From Nocardia anocheti (lineage in GTDB: Bacteria > Actinomycetota > Actinomycetes > Mycobacteriales > Mycobacteriaceae), in NCBI RefSeq assembly GCF_029675105.1, contig NZ_JAQQFV010000001.1, forward strand, positions 62,001-126,000: DNA of 64,000 bases, read 5' to 3'. Under the pieces are notes generated by a model. That model searched no databases and had not been told where the DNA came from. It was given only the letters and a program-made list of their open reading frames with translations. Made by a program: the position numbers and the translations under genes. Below are positions 1-10,087 of this stretch, piece by piece (the first letter of the stretch is position 1; every line of letters begins with the position of its first letter).

Positions 1-497
1 TCACCCTGCCCGCCTCGGCCGTGCTCGGACGTACCGGCCAGGCCCTGCGCTACGCCCAGCTGCGGCTGGCCCCGGCCCGGCTCACCCACTGCATGCGCTG
101 GCTGGGCGCGGCCGAACGCGCGCAGAGCATCGCGCTGGACTACGCGCGCACCCGCACCGCGTTCGGCAAGCCGATCGGCGAGCACGAGGGCGTGTCGTTC
201 ATGCTGGCCGACAACGAGGTGGCGCTGCATCAGTGCCGGTTGACGATCTGGCACAGCTGTTGGCTGATGGATCAGGGTCAGCAGGCCAGGCACGAGTCGT
301 CGATGGCCAAGTCGTACGTGTCCGAGGAACTGTTCAAGGTCACCGACCGGTGTGTGCAGATCCTCGGTGGCATCGGGATCAGCGACGAGACGGTGGTCGA
401 GATGCTGTTCCGGGACATGCGCGCGTTCCGGCTCTACGACGGGCCGACCGAAGTGCACAAGTACGCGATCGGCAGGCATCTGCTGCGCGAGCGCTAG
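1..497 (+). CDS. acyl-CoA dehydrogenase, C-terminal part (5' end outside window)
   Basis: The reading frame is open from the window edge, so the gene starts upstream. The visible part is the C-terminal helical domain of an acyl-CoA dehydrogenase, the FAD enzyme that makes the alpha,beta double bond of acyl-CoA esters. Seen here are the family-typical stretch RTAFGKPIGEHEGV, then QILGGIGISDE and the FRDMRAFRLYDGPTEVHK segment, which in this family contacts FAD and lines the acyl pocket. A crotonase-fold gene follows after 13 bases in the same direction, consistent with a beta-oxidation-like pair. Substrate cannot be told from this fragment. Confidence 0.9.
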   Translation, partial: TLPASAVLGRTGQALRYAQLRLAPARLTHCMRWLGAAERAQSIALDYARTRTAFGKPIGEHEGVSFMLADNEVALHQCRLTIWHSCWLMDQGQQARHESSMAKSYVSEELFKVTDRCVQILGGIGISDETVVEMLFRDMRAFRLYDGPTEVHKYAIGRHLLRER

Positions 498-510
498 TAC
501 CATTCGGCCC

Positions 511-1317
511 ATGAGTTCGGAACTGCTCGTCGACGTCGCAGGCGGCGTCGCCGTGCTCACGCTCAACCGTCCCGCTCAGCAGAACGCCGTCACCCCCACG
601 ATGGCCGCCGAGCTGAGCGCCGCGCTGCGCCGCTGCGATTCCGAGGACGCCATCCGCGCCGTCGTCATCACCGGCACCGCCCCCGCCTTCTGCGCCGGAG
701 CCGACCTGTCGGCGCGGGCCGGTGAGGTGAGCGCGACCCTGGACCCGCCGCCCTGGCAGGTCCGCAAGCCGGTGATCGCGGCGGTGAACGGGCACGCGGT
801 CGGCATCGGGCTGGCGCTGGCCCTGCAGTGCGACCTGCGCTATTTCGCCCGCGACGCCGTCTACGGGCTGAGCCAGGTGCGCCGGGGCGTGCTCGCCGAC
901 GGCTACGCGCACTGGACCGTGCCGCGCCTGGCCGGGCTGGCCAATGCCGCCGACATCATGCTCACCGGCCGCACCTTCGACGGTGACGAGGCCAAGTCGA
1001 TGGGCCTGGCCAATGCCAGCCTGCCCGCGGGCGAGGTGCTGCCCACGGCCATGTCGGTGGCCCACGACATCGCCGGTGGACCGGCGCCGCTGCCGGTGGC
1101 GCTGTCCAAGCGGCTGATCTGGGAGAGCCTGGGCATGACCCCGGCCGTGGTCGGCCAGCTCGAGTCCGAGCTGAACGCGCATGTCGCCAAGAGTGTCGAC
1201 GGCGGCGAGGCGATGGCGGCCTTCCGGGAACGGCGTCAGCCGAACTGGACCGGCAGCATCAGCGGCGAATGGCCCGCCTGGGACGCCGAGGGCGAACGCC
1301 GCGGCCTCGAGGACTGA
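511..1317 (+). CDS. enoyl-CoA hydratase/isomerase (crotonase) family protein
   Basis: Protein of 268 residues with the crotonase fold: N-terminal LTLNRPAQQNAVTPTM and the first oxyanion-hole stretch AFCAGADLS. The ATG at 511 is chosen because it begins the conserved beta strand; the frame is open further upstream but overlaps the preceding gene. At the two positions where classical enoyl-CoA hydratases have catalytic glutamates, my hand alignment places Ala (in GIGLALALQCD) and Gln (in GLSQVRRGV), so straightforward hydratase activity is doubtful; isomerase, hydrolase or another crotonase reaction is possible. It sits directly after the acyl-CoA dehydrogenase and is probably cotranscribed with it. 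Confidence 0.85.
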   Translation: MSSELLVDVAGGVAVLTLNRPAQQNAVTPTMAAELSAALRRCDSEDAIRAVVITGTAPAFCAGADLSARAGEVSATLDPPPWQVRKPVIAAVNGHAVGIGLALALQCDLRYFARDAVYGLSQVRRGVLADGYAHWTVPRLAGLANAADIMLTGRTFDGDEAKSMGLANASLPAGEVLPTAMSVAHDIAGGPAPLPVALSKRLIWESLGMTPAVVGQLESELNAHVAKSVDGGEAMAAFRERRQPNWTGSISGEWPAWDAEGERRGLED

Positions 1318-1596
1318 CTAGAAGTTCCCGTTGCAGGAACCGGCCAGATACAGCAGCGCGAACAGGATCATCAGGATGGTGCCGATGACACCCGCGATGT
1401 ACCCGATCAGCACCTGCGACCGGCCGCTGAGCGCACCGTAGGACGAGTCGATCTGGTTGAGCGCCCGCTTGCCGAGCACCCACGCGACCGGCCCGAAGAT
1501 CCCACAGCAGAACGGGCTGAGCAGCCCGAGCACGAGGATCAGGTTCGCCTGCGGGTGCTCGACCGTCTCGCCGATCGGCTGATAGGGAATGGCCAC
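1318..1596 (-). CDS. small DUF4190-like membrane protein
   Basis: A 92-residue protein with GTG start and two hydrophobic segments (about residues 18-42 and 62-86) separated by a short basic loop, GKRALNQIDSS. This arrangement matches DUF4190-type small membrane proteins, in which the loop commonly reads GxxAxxxI. A Cys-Cys pair lies in the first membrane segment and one Cys near the C terminus. No enzymatic motif is visible and the function is unknown. It ends directly at the convergent crotonase gene: its stop codon abuts that gene's stop. Confidence 0.7.
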   Translation of the reverse strand: MAIPYQPIGETVEHPQANLILVLGLLSPFCCGIFGPVAWVLGKRALNQIDSSYGALSGRSQVLIGYIAGVIGTILMILFALLYLAGSCNGNF

Positions 1597-1646
1597 GGAT
1601 CGAATTCTACGGCGAGAGAGCGGATTTGCGCGTCATCCGCGCGCAC

Positions 1647-2633
1647 TCAGCCCAGACGGCGCTGTCGGGCGATGTCGGCGAGGACGACACCGGCCGCGAC
1701 CGAGGCGTTGAGCGACTCCACCGGACCGGCCATCGGGATGCTCAGGATCGAGTCGCAGTTCTCGCGCACCAGCCGCGACAGACCCTTGCCCTCGGACCCC
1801 ACGACGACCACCGTCGGCATGCTGCCGTCGAATTCGTCCAGCGGCGTGTCGCCCCCGGCGTCGAGGCCCACGATCTGGAAGCCCTGCGACGCCCAGTCCT
1901 TGAGCGTGCGGGTCAGGTTGGTGGCCCTGGCGACGGGCAGCCGCGCCGCCGCGCCCGCGCTGGTGCGCCACGCCACGGCCGTCACGCTGGCGCTGCGCCG
2001 CTGCGGGATGACCACACCCTGACCACCGAACGCGGCCACCGAGCGGATCACCGCGCCGAGATTGCGCGGGTCGGAGATATTGTCCAGCGCGACCAGCAGA
2101 CCCGGCTCACCGGAGACCTTCACCTTGTCGAGCAGGTCGTCCGGGTGGGCGTAGCGGTACGGCGGCACCTGCAGGGCCACGCCCTGGTGCAGACCGTTGG
2201 CGCTCAACCGGTCCAGATCGGTGCGCGGCACCTCGAGGATGGAGATCCCCAGATCGGCCGCGCGCTGCACGCTCTCGGAGAGGCGGTCGTCGTTCTCGGT
2301 GCCGACCGCCACGTACAGCGCGGTGGCGGGCACGTCGGCGCGCAGACACTCGAGCACGGGGTTGCGGCCGAGCACCAGCTCCGGGCCGTCGTCGGACTTG
2401 CGGCCCGCGCGCGGCACACCGGACTTGCCGGTGGGCCGGTTCTGCTGGGCCGCCTTGGCTTTGGCGGCCGCGGCCGCGCGCTTGGCGGCGGGGTGCTTGG
2501 TGCGCGCCTCGGCGGGCGGGGTCGCGCCCCGACCCTCGAGGCCGCGACGGCGCTTGCCGCCGGAACCGACGACGGCACCCTTCTTGGTGCCGCCCTTCCT
2601 GATCGCTCCGCGTCGCTGTGAATTGCCTGCCAT
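1647..2633 (-). CDS. rlmB: TrmH/SpoU-family RNA 2'-O-methyltransferase (RlmB-type)
   Basis: Protein of 328 residues. The first ~75 residues are a basic, Ala/Lys/Arg-rich extension; then comes the substrate-binding domain ([21 protein letters not shown]) and the SpoU methyltransferase domain with all three motifs: [27 protein letters not shown] and [20 protein letters not shown]. These form the knotted SAM-binding site. The family methylates the ribose of G2251 in 23S rRNA (RlmB) or related positions. The start codon shares one base with the cysS stop (TGATG), so the two are translationally coupled, the same order as in mycobacteria (cysS then Rv3579c). Confidence 0.93.
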   Translation of the reverse strand: MAGNSQRRGAIRKGGTKKGAVVGSGGKRRRGLEGRGATPPAEARTKHPAAKRAAAAAKAKAAQQNRPTGKSGVPRAGRKSDDGPELVLGRNPVLECLRADVPATALYVAVGTENDDRLSESVQRAADLGISILEVPRTDLDRLSANGLHQGVALQVPPYRYAHPDDLLDKVKVSGEPGLLVALDNISDPRNLGAVIRSVAAFGGQGVVIPQRRSASVTAVAWRTSAGAAARLPVARATNLTRTLKDWASQGFQIVGLDAGGDTPLDEFDGSMPTVVVVGSEGKGLSRLVRENCDSILSIPMAGPVESLNASVAAGVVLADIARQRRLG

Positions 2634-4036
2634 CAGTTCGCCTTTCCGCTAGCTGCGCCCAGCGACCATTCCGGCCCCTGCGGGGTATCGGTGACCTCGA
2701 TACCCGCCGCCACGAGCCGATCCCGTGCGGCATCGGCTTCTGTCCAGTTCTTCTCCGCCCGCGCGCTCGCCCGGCGGTCCAGCTCGGAGCGGACCAGCAC
2801 GTCGAGCGCGTCGAAGGCCGCCGAGTTGTCGGCGGGGGCGTACCACTGCGGGTCCAGCGGGTCGACGCCGAGAATGCCCAGCATCGCGCGCACCTGCCCG
2901 GCCAGCTCCACCGCGGTCTCCAGCGCGCCGGACTCCATCGCCCGGTTGCCCTCGTGCACCACGTGGTGGATCTCGGCCAGCGCCTTCGGAATCGCCAGAT
3001 CGTCGTCGAGGGCGGCGGCGAAGCCGTCGGTCCATTTGCCGACCGGCACCTCACCGGCACGATCGAGCACCCGCTGCACGAACGCCTCGATGCGCTGATA
3101 GGAGGCGACCGCGTCGTCGAGGGCCTTGTCGGAGTATTCGAGCATCGAGCGGTAATGCGCGCTGCCCAGATAGAAACGCAATTCCACCGGGCGCACCCGG
3201 GTAAGCACATTGGGCACCGAGAGCACATTGCCGAGCGACTTCGACATTTTCTCGCCGCCCATGGTCACCCAGCCGTTGTGCAGCCAGTAACGCGCGAATC
3301 CGTCGCCCGCCGCCTTGGACTGGGCGATCTCGTTCTCGTGGTGCGGGAAAATCAAATCCATGCCACCGCAATGGATATCGAATTCGCCACCCAGATAGAA
3401 CTCGGCCATCGCGGAGCATTCCAGATGCCAGCCGGGGCGACCGGGGCCCCACGGCGACGGCCAACTCGGCTCGCCCGGCTTGGCCGACTTCCACAGCGTG
3501 AAATCGCGGGGATCGCGTTTGCCACGGGTGGGGGTTTCGCCCTGGTGCACGTCGTCGAGTTTGTGGCCGGACAGTTCGCCGTAGTTCGGCCAGCTCAGCA
3601 CGTCGAAGTAGACGTCACCGTCGGCGGCGTAGGCGTGCCCGCGTTCGATCAGGCGCTGCATCAACCCGACCATCTGGGTGATGTGGCCGGTCGCGCGCGG
3701 TTCGGCCGAGGGCGGCAGCACGCCGAGCACCTCGTAGGCGGCGTCGAAGGCGCGCTCGTGGGTGGCGGCCCATTCCCACCACGGCCTGCCCGCCTCGGCG
3801 GCCTTGTTCAGGATCTTGTCGTCGATATCGGTGACATTGCGGATGAACCACACGTCGAAGTCGTGCGCGAGCAGCCACCGGCGCAGCACGTCGAAGGCGA
3901 CGCCACTGCGGACATGTCCGATATGGGGCTGACCCTGCACGGTGGCCCCACACAGATACACCGAGGCACGGCCGGGGACCAGCGGGGTGAATTCCCGCAG
4001 GGTCCGCGTGTCGGTGTCAAAAAGGCGCAAGGTCAC
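2633..4036 (-). CDS. cysS: cysteinyl-tRNA synthetase
   Basis: Class I aminoacyl-tRNA synthetase charging tRNA-Cys, 467 residues. The HIGH signature is seen as [11 protein letters not shown], and KMSKS as KMSKSLGN. Zinc-site residues expected in this family are visible in [16 protein letters not shown] and [14 protein letters not shown]. The GTG at 4036 is chosen since it gives the usual N terminus ([15 protein letters not shown]); the frame stays open upstream to 4195 but that extension has no family match. Upstream are ispD and ispF in the same direction, 100 bases away; rlmB overlaps its end. Confidence 0.96.
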   Translation of the reverse strand: MTLRLFDTDTRTLREFTPLVPGRASVYLCGATVQGQPHIGHVRSGVAFDVLRRWLLAHDFDVWFIRNVTDIDDKILNKAAEAGRPWWEWAATHERAFDAAYEVLGVLPPSAEPRATGHITQMVGLMQRLIERGHAYAADGDVYFDVLSWPNYGELSGHKLDDVHQGETPTRGKRDPRDFTLWKSAKPGEPSWPSPWGPGRPGWHLECSAMAEFYLGGEFDIHCGGMDLIFPHHENEIAQSKAAGDGFARYWLHNGWVTMGGEKMSKSLGNVLSVPNVLTRVRPVELRFYLGSAHYRSMLEYSDKALDDAVASYQRIEAFVQRVLDRAGEVPVGKWTDGFAAALDDDLAIPKALAEIHHVVHEGNRAMESGALETAVELAGQVRAMLGILGVDPLDPQWYAPADNSAAFDALDVLVRSELDRRASARAEKNWTEADAARDRLVAAGIEVTDTPQGPEWSLGAASGKAN

Positions 4037-4136
4037 GGCATTCGATCCTAGTCGGTGGGATGGGCGTGCGATTGACCGGCCGGTGGTCGCCGGGCGGTTC
4101 GAGCGGCGAGCGGTGGCGGCGGAGTTCCGGCAGCCG

Positions 4137-4610
4137 TCAGGACCGCGGAATATCCGCCAACAGACAGGTGGCGATCGCGGCGACACCTTCGCCACGACCG
4201 GTCAGACCTAATCCATCGGTGGTCGTGCCGGACACCGACACGGGCGCGTCGAGTAATTCGCCGAGAGTTTTCTGCGCCTCGGCGCGGCGCGGGCCGATCT
4301 TGGGCCGGTTCCCGATGACCTGCACGGCCGCGTTGACCACCGAGAAACCCTCCTCGGCCAGCAGCCTGCGGACCTCGGTGAGCATGGCGGCACCGGTGAC
4401 CCCGGCCCATTCCGGACGGCCGACGCCGAAGACCGCGCCGACATCGCCGAGCCCGGCGGCCGACAGCAGCGCGTCGCACAGGGCGTGGGCGGCGACGTCA
4501 CCGTCGGAGTGCCCGGCGCAACCGTCGGCGTCGGGGAACAGCAGACCGGCCATCCAGCAGGGACGACCGGGTTCGATGGGGTGCACGTCGCTGCCGATAC
4601 CGACTCTCAC
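4137..4610 (-). CDS. ispF: 2-C-methyl-D-erythritol 2,4-cyclodiphosphate synthase
   Basis: Protein of 157 residues, the usual length. It converts CDP-methylerythritol 2-phosphate to the cyclodiphosphate in the non-mevalonate isoprenoid pathway. The metal-binding motif is seen at the N terminus, GIGSDVHP (Asp and His ligands), followed by [17 protein letters not shown] with the third His. The C-terminal [17 protein letters not shown] stretch is also typical. GTG start at 4610 overlaps the ispD stop by four bases (GTGA), so ispD and ispF form a coupled pair as in mycobacteria. Confidence 0.95.
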   Translation of the reverse strand: MRVGIGSDVHPIEPGRPCWMAGLLFPDADGCAGHSDGDVAAHALCDALLSAAGLGDVGAVFGVGRPEWAGVTGAAMLTEVRRLLAEEGFSVVNAAVQVIGNRPKIGPRRAEAQKTLGELLDAPVSVSGTTTDGLGLTGRGEGVAAIATCLLADIPRS

Positions 4611-5425
4611 CGGCCGACCGCCTGCTGGGTGCCTGCGGGCGACGCCGCTCGATCCTGGGTGGGTACGGCTCGGTCGGCCGAGGACGAGGTGCCGACGGCG
4701 TGGGCCGAATCCGTGCGGTGCTGCGCGTCCGCGACCTGGTCGGCGCGCAGCGCGTCGGCCAGGCGCAGGTCCAGCGGGGTGGTGATCTTGAAGGCCAGGG
4801 GGTCGCCCGCGACCGTGCGGACGGCGACGCCGAGGCGTTCGACCAGGCCCGCGTCGTCGGTGGCGGCGACCTCGGTGGCGTAGGCGCGGCGCAGCAGCTC
4901 GGCGTCGAAGCCCTGGGGGGTCTGGATGGCGCGTAGGTGGGCGCGCTCGGGGGTGCCGGTGACGACGCCCTGGTCGTCGACGGATTTGACGGTGTCGACC
5001 ACGGGGAGCGCCGGAACGACGGCCCGCGCGCCCGCGCGCAGCTCGGCGGTCACCCTGGCGATCAGTTCCGGTGGGGTGAGCGCGCGAGCGGCGTCGTGGA
5101 CGAGGTAGCACGCCGCGTCGGGTGCGGCCGCGATCCCGGCGCGCACCGAATCCGTGCGCTCGGCGCCGCCAACGACGACCTGCACCGGCACAGGGGGCAT
5201 CGAACCGCCGGTCAGTGAGGTGGTGGACAGCAGAGCGGACGCGGCATCGACCAGCTCGGCGGGTACGACGACGACCACCCGGTGCACCGCACCGGACGCG
5301 ATCAGCCCGTCGACCGCCAGTCGGACCATAGGTGTGCCGCCGACCGGGACGAACGCCTTCGGGGTGGATTCACCCAGGCGCACGCCACGACCGGCGGCAG
5401 GGACCAGTGCTACGACGGGTCGCAC
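4607..5425 (-). CDS. ispD: 2-C-methyl-D-erythritol 4-phosphate cytidylyltransferase
   Basis: Protein of 272 residues; adds CMP to methylerythritol 4-phosphate in the MEP pathway. The nucleotide-binding loop [13 protein letters not shown] and the following [12 protein letters not shown] are at the N terminus, with [13 protein letters not shown] and [16 protein letters not shown] further on, all characteristic of IspD. It has a ~40-residue C-terminal tail (from about residue 230) beyond the usual length, rich in Ser, Thr and Ala, which looks disordered. GTG start; the carD stop lies 3 bases upstream, suggesting cotranscription carD-ispD-ispF. Confidence 0.95.
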   Translation of the reverse strand: MRPVVALVPAAGRGVRLGESTPKAFVPVGGTPMVRLAVDGLIASGAVHRVVVVVPAELVDAASALLSTTSLTGGSMPPVPVQVVVGGAERTDSVRAGIAAAPDAACYLVHDAARALTPPELIARVTAELRAGARAVVPALPVVDTVKSVDDQGVVTGTPERAHLRAIQTPQGFDAELLRRAYATEVAATDDAGLVERLGVAVRTVAGDPLAFKITTPLDLRLADALRADQVADAQHRTDSAHAVGTSSSADRAVPTQDRAASPAGTQQAVGR

Positions 5426-5427
5426 TT

Positions 5428-6269
<842 letters not shown>

Positions 6270-6983
6270 GTGACTGCCCTGAAAGCTGTGACCGCCCCGT
6301 CGGCGCGACGTCGCATGGCGACGGTTGCCGCCCTCGCCGCCGCCGCGGGCATCGCCCTGAGCGGCTGCAGTGCCGGTCAGCACACCCAGACCTCGTCGCA
6401 GGCCGCCGCCATCAACGGCAACCACGCCGAGGTCGGCGCGATCTCGCTGCGCAACGTGCACATCGTGTACCCCGAGGCCGACGCCGAGCACGACAAGGGC
6501 GGCAAGGCCGTGCTGTCGCTGTCGATCATCAACGGCAGCGAGACCGTCACCGACGAGCTGACCAGCGTCAGCACCGACTTGGGCCAGGTCAAGCTGACCG
6601 GTCCGGCCAGCGACAGCAAGCTGGTGCTCGCGCCGCAGCAGACCGTGGTCATCGGCCCGGTCAACGCTCCCGGCGGCCCGGCGGCCGACGACCACCACGC
6701 CGCGCCCACCACCTCCTCGGCCGCGCCGACCACCTCCGCGGCGCCGACCACGGCGGGCCAGGCCGAGGGCGACAAGCCCTCCAGCGACCCGGCCGCCCAG
6801 CCCGGCTCGATCGAGATCACCGGCCTGACCGAGGACATCACCCCCGGCCTGACCTACAACGTCACCTTCAACTTCAAGGACGCGGGCACCGTGCAGGTGT
6901 CGGTCCCCGTCGACGCGGCCGCGGTCGTGCGCGTGGAGAACGAGAAGTCCGGCCCGGCGCCCGAGGGCAGCGGCGGTCACTGA
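6270..6983 (+). CDS. lpqE: LpqE-like lipoprotein
   Basis: Secreted lipoprotein of 237 residues. The signal peptide has basic residues (ARRR, 13-15), a hydrophobic Ala-rich core and the lipobox LSGC with the lipidated Cys at residue 33. The mature part is a conserved LpqE-type beta domain (ISLRNVHIVYPEADAE) interrupted by a Pro/Ser/Thr/Ala-rich low-complexity stretch at about residues 147-185. Position directly divergent from carD and upstream of radA matches mycobacterial lpqE; function is unknown. GTG start set by the GGAGGA ribosome site seven bases before. Confidence 0.82.
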   Translation: MTALKAVTAPSARRRMATVAALAAAAGIALSGCSAGQHTQTSSQAAAINGNHAEVGAISLRNVHIVYPEADAEHDKGGKAVLSLSIINGSETVTDELTSVSTDLGQVKLTGPASDSKLVLAPQQTVVIGPVNAPGGPAADDHHAAPTTSSAAPTTSAAPTTAGQAEGDKPSSDPAAQPGSIEITGLTEDITPGLTYNVTFNFKDAGTVQVSVPVDAAAVVRVENEKSGPAPEGSGGH

Positions 6984-7000
6984 GACTCCGGAACGAAGGC

Positions 7001-7037
7001 AAGCCGTCGCGGTTGGACCGCGGCGGCTTTCCTTTTT
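7001..7037 (+). terminator. rho-independent terminator after lpqE-like gene
   Basis: A 12-bp stem (AAGCCGTCGCGG pairing with CCGCGGCGGCTT, one G-U pair) around a 5-base loop, followed by TTCCTTTTT. It lies 18 bases after the lipoprotein stop and before radA. Confidence 0.8.
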
Positions 7038-7064
7038 GTCGGAGCCGGTCCGTAGGGTGCGCGT

Positions 7065-8465
7065 GTGGCCAAGACCAAAGCTGTCTACCGATGCACCGCG
7101 TGCTCGCACGAGGTGTCCAAGTGGGTCGGTAAGTGCCCGGATTGCGGCGCCTGGGGCACGGTGAACGAGGTGGCCGTCTCGGCGTCCAGCGCGGCGCCGG
7201 GACGACGGGCGATGCTGCCCAGCACGGCCGCCGCGCCGCTGTCGCAGATCGACGCCAAGGTCACCCGGGCGCGGTCGACGGGGGTCAGCGAGCTGGACCG
7301 GGTGCTCGGCGGCGGGGTGGTGCCGGGTTCGGTGGTGCTGCTGTCGGGTGAGCCCGGGGTGGGCAAGTCGACGCTGCTGCTCGAGGTCGCCTCGCGCTGG
7401 GCGGCGCAGCGGGAGGAGACGGCCCTTTACGTCACCGCCGAGGAGTCGGCGGGGCAGGTGCGGTTGCGGGCCGACCGGACCAATGCGGTGCACGACCGGG
7501 TGTATCTGGCGGCCGAGTCGGATCTGTCGATCGTGCTCGGGCACGTCGAGCAGGTGCGCCCGACGCTGCTGGTGGTGGACTCGGTGCAGACCATGCTGGC
7601 CCCGGAGGTGGACGGGGTGATCGGCGGGGTCACCCAAGTGCGCGCGGTCACCGCGGCGCTCACCTCGCTGGCCAAGGCCAGTGGGATCGCGGTGCTGCTG
7701 GTCGGGCACGTCACCAAGGACGGCAATGTGGCCGGGCCGCGCACGCTCGAGCACCTGGTGGACGTGGTGCTGCAGTTCGAGGGCGACAAGAACTCCACGC
7801 TGCGCATGGTGCGCGGCATCAAGAACCGCTTCGGCAGTGCCGACGAGGTGGGCTGTTTCGAACTGCACGAGGACGGCATCGCCTGCGTCGACGATCCGTC
7901 CGGGCTGTTCCTGCACCACCGCACCGACACCGTGCCCGGCACGGCGGTCACCGTGGCCATGGACGGCAAGCGCCCACTGGTGGCCGAGGTGCAGGGCCTC
8001 ACGGTGAAGACCGAGATCCCGCAGCCGCGCCGCGCGGTGAGCGGGCTGGACTACAACCGGGTCGCGATGGTGCTGGCGGTGTTGCAGAGCCGGGGGCGGG
8101 TGTTTCTCGGCAAGCACGATGTCTACGCGGCGACCGTCGGCGGGATGCGGCTCAACGAGCCCACCGCCGACCTGGCCATCGCGCTGGCGATCGCCTCGGC
8201 CGAGGCCGATATCGCGCTGCCCGCGGGCTGGGTGATCCTCGGCGAGGTGGGGCTGGCCGGGGAGGTCCGCAAGGTCACCGGGCTCACCCGGCGTCTCGCC
8301 GAGGCCGAGCGACTGGGCTTCACCACCGCCCTGGTGCCGCCCGGATCGGAGAAAACCAAGATCGGTTCCATGCGCATCCACGAGGTCGGCGACCTGCGTT
8401 CGGCACTGCGACTGGCGCAACTCCGCAAATCCCGCGCATCACGCGAACCCGTGCCAGCGGAATAA
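7065..8465 (+). CDS. radA: DNA repair protein RadA
   Basis: Protein of 466 residues. The N-terminal C4 zinc finger uses Cys 10, 13, 24 and 27 ([19 protein letters not shown]). The RecA-like ATPase follows, with Walker [10 protein letters not shown] and the RadA-specific KNRFG motif ([10 protein letters not shown]); the C-terminal third is the Lon-protease-like domain without need for protease activity. RadA promotes branch migration of recombination intermediates. GTG start. In mycobacteria the next gene is disA on the other strand; it is absent here. Confidence 0.95.
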   Translation: MAKTKAVYRCTACSHEVSKWVGKCPDCGAWGTVNEVAVSASSAAPGRRAMLPSTAAAPLSQIDAKVTRARSTGVSELDRVLGGGVVPGSVVLLSGEPGVGKSTLLLEVASRWAAQREETALYVTAEESAGQVRLRADRTNAVHDRVYLAAESDLSIVLGHVEQVRPTLLVVDSVQTMLAPEVDGVIGGVTQVRAVTAALTSLAKASGIAVLLVGHVTKDGNVAGPRTLEHLVDVVLQFEGDKNSTLRMVRGIKNRFGSADEVGCFELHEDGIACVDDPSGLFLHHRTDTVPGTAVTVAMDGKRPLVAEVQGLTVKTEIPQPRRAVSGLDYNRVAMVLAVLQSRGRVFLGKHDVYAATVGGMRLNEPTADLAIALAIASAEADIALPAGWVILGEVGLAGEVRKVTGLTRRLAEAERLGFTTALVPPGSEKTKIGSMRIHEVGDLRSALRLAQLRKSRASREPVPAE

Positions 8466-8609
8466 TCCCGGCAAACCGCGAATTGCGCGCCGGACCGGCC
8501 ATTTCACGCCAACAACCATTGACGTCGTCGACGATCTTGCGAACCCTGCAAATCGACCGAACCTGAACATGTGACCTACCGCGCACCCGGACAATGCGCG
8601 GGGCGCGCG

Positions 8610-9290
8610 TCAGTCGGCGAGATTGAACGGTTCGGCGGCGCTGCGGATCGCGCCGAGTTGGGCGACCACCATGTAGGCCCCCGCGGGCACCGGCAGCCGG
8701 TCCCCCGCGCACTCGGGCTGGGAGGTGGTGCCGAACCAGGTGCCCTTGTAGGACAGCTGCTGCCCCGCCGCGAGCGTCTTCGGGTCGGGCGGACCGTCGG
8801 GGTTGCAGTCGTTGCTCGCCCAGAGCCTGCGCTGGCCGTCGAGGGTGTAGACGAAGAACTGCGGGCCCGCGCCCAGATCACGGCTGCACGGCGCCGAGGA
8901 GATATTGGTGATGACGGTCCCGAACGCGGGCTGATCGCCCACCCGGTAGGTCGGCTGGCCGACGGTCACCTTCAGCGCCAGCGACTGGTCCGAGCACGGC
9001 TGAGCCGCGGGCTGATCGGTGGCCGACGGGCTGGAGGTGGCCGAGGTGGTACTCGGGGCGGCACTGCTCGAGGTGGCGGACGCGGACGTGGTCGTACTCG
9101 ACGCGGCCGCACTGGTCGATTCGGCCGTGGTGGTGGCCGCCACGGGCTTCTCGCCGGAGGAGTCGCCACCGCGCGTGACCATCACGGCGAGCCAGATCAC
9201 CAGCACGAGCGCGACGGCGACGATGCCGATGGCGAGCGCGCGACGACGCCAGTAGATCTCCGGTGGCAGCGGTCCATTCGGTTCCAGCAC
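8610..9290 (-). CDS. membrane-anchored secreted protein (Rv3587c-like position)
   Basis: Protein of 226 residues, GTG start. A short cytoplasmic N terminus, one transmembrane helix (about 17-38), then a ~60-residue Ser/Thr/Ala linker and an extracellular beta-sandwich-like domain from about residue 98 with four Cys (PCSDQS, APCSRDL, NDCNPDG, PECAGD) that probably form two disulfides. The domain resembles DUF4232-type extracellular modules, but I am not sure of the family. The locus between radA and the carbonic anhydrase corresponds to Rv3587c of M. tuberculosis. Function unknown. Confidence 0.75.
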   Translation of the reverse strand: MLEPNGPLPPEIYWRRRALAIGIVAVALVLVIWLAVMVTRGGDSSGEKPVAATTTAESTSAAASSTTTSASATSSSAAPSTTSATSSPSATDQPAAQPCSDQSLALKVTVGQPTYRVGDQPAFGTVITNISSAPCSRDLGAGPQFFVYTLDGQRRLWASNDCNPDGPPDPKTLAAGQQLSYKGTWFGTTSQPECAGDRLPVPAGAYMVVAQLGAIRSAAEPFNLAD

Positions 9291-9373
9291 GCCTCAACGG
9301 TAAGCGCAGCGCACGGGGGCGCGCTCGATGACCTCGGCGTGTCGGCGGCCGGAACCGAACCGCGACGCGTGTA

Positions 9374-9997
9374 CTAGCGGATTTCGCCGATATTGCCCAC
9401 GGTGCTGCGCAGCTGCGCGCGCCCGTCCTCGAGCTTGTAGGTGACGCTGGCGATCGCGAGCTGACCGGTGGCCACGCGCTGGGAGATGATCATCGACCGC
9501 TGCATGAGCAGCCGTGAGGTCTCCTCCACGTGCCGCGCCTCGAACTCGTCGATGGTCTCGAGGCCCTCGCGACGACCGATCAGGATCGACGGGGTGACCC
9601 GCTCGACGATGCTGCGGATGAACCCACCGGGGACCTCGCCGCCGTCGAGGGCGTCGATGGTGGCCTTCACCGCGCCGCAGCTGTCGTGGCCGAGGACCAC
9701 GATCAGCGGCACGTTGAGCACCTCGACGCCGTACTCGATCGAGCCGAGCACCGAACTGTCGATCACGTGACCAGCGGTGCGCACGACGAACATGTCGCCC
9801 AGCCCCTGGTCGAAGATCAGTTCGGCGGCCACTCGCGAGTCACCGCAGCCGAAGAGGATGGCGTGCGGATGCTGGCCGCCCACGAGCTTGGCTCGATCGG
9901 CGGCGCCCTGGCTAGGATGCAGCAGATCACCGTTGACGAAGCGCTCGTTGCCTTCGCGCAGTGACTTCCAGGCACTTATCGGATTAGAACCAGGCAT
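9374..9997 (-). CDS. canB: beta-carbonic anhydrase
   Basis: Protein of 207 residues; interconverts CO2 and bicarbonate in the cytoplasm. Zinc ligands are visible as Cys51 and Asp53 (FGCGDSRVAAEL), His104 and Cys107 (LGHDSCGAV), at the same positions as the mycobacterial enzyme Rv3588c. The start at 9997 gives MPGSNPISAW, matching the family; an ATG three codons upstream (10006) is the alternative. Divergent from mutY with about 90 bases between, as in mycobacteria. Confidence 0.93.
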   Translation of the reverse strand: MPGSNPISAWKSLREGNERFVNGDLLHPSQGAADRAKLVGGQHPHAILFGCGDSRVAAELIFDQGLGDMFVVRTAGHVIDSSVLGSIEYGVEVLNVPLIVVLGHDSCGAVKATIDALDGGEVPGGFIRSIVERVTPSILIGRREGLETIDEFEARHVEETSRLLMQRSMIISQRVATGQLAIASVTYKLEDGRAQLRSTVGNIGEIR

Positions 9998-10087
9998 ACC
10001 GACCATTGTGCACAGGCCGTGGGTTACCAGCGAGTCCGCTGCGTTACGCGTCGGCAAAGAGAGCCTGGCGGAGGCGGAGCGGCAACA

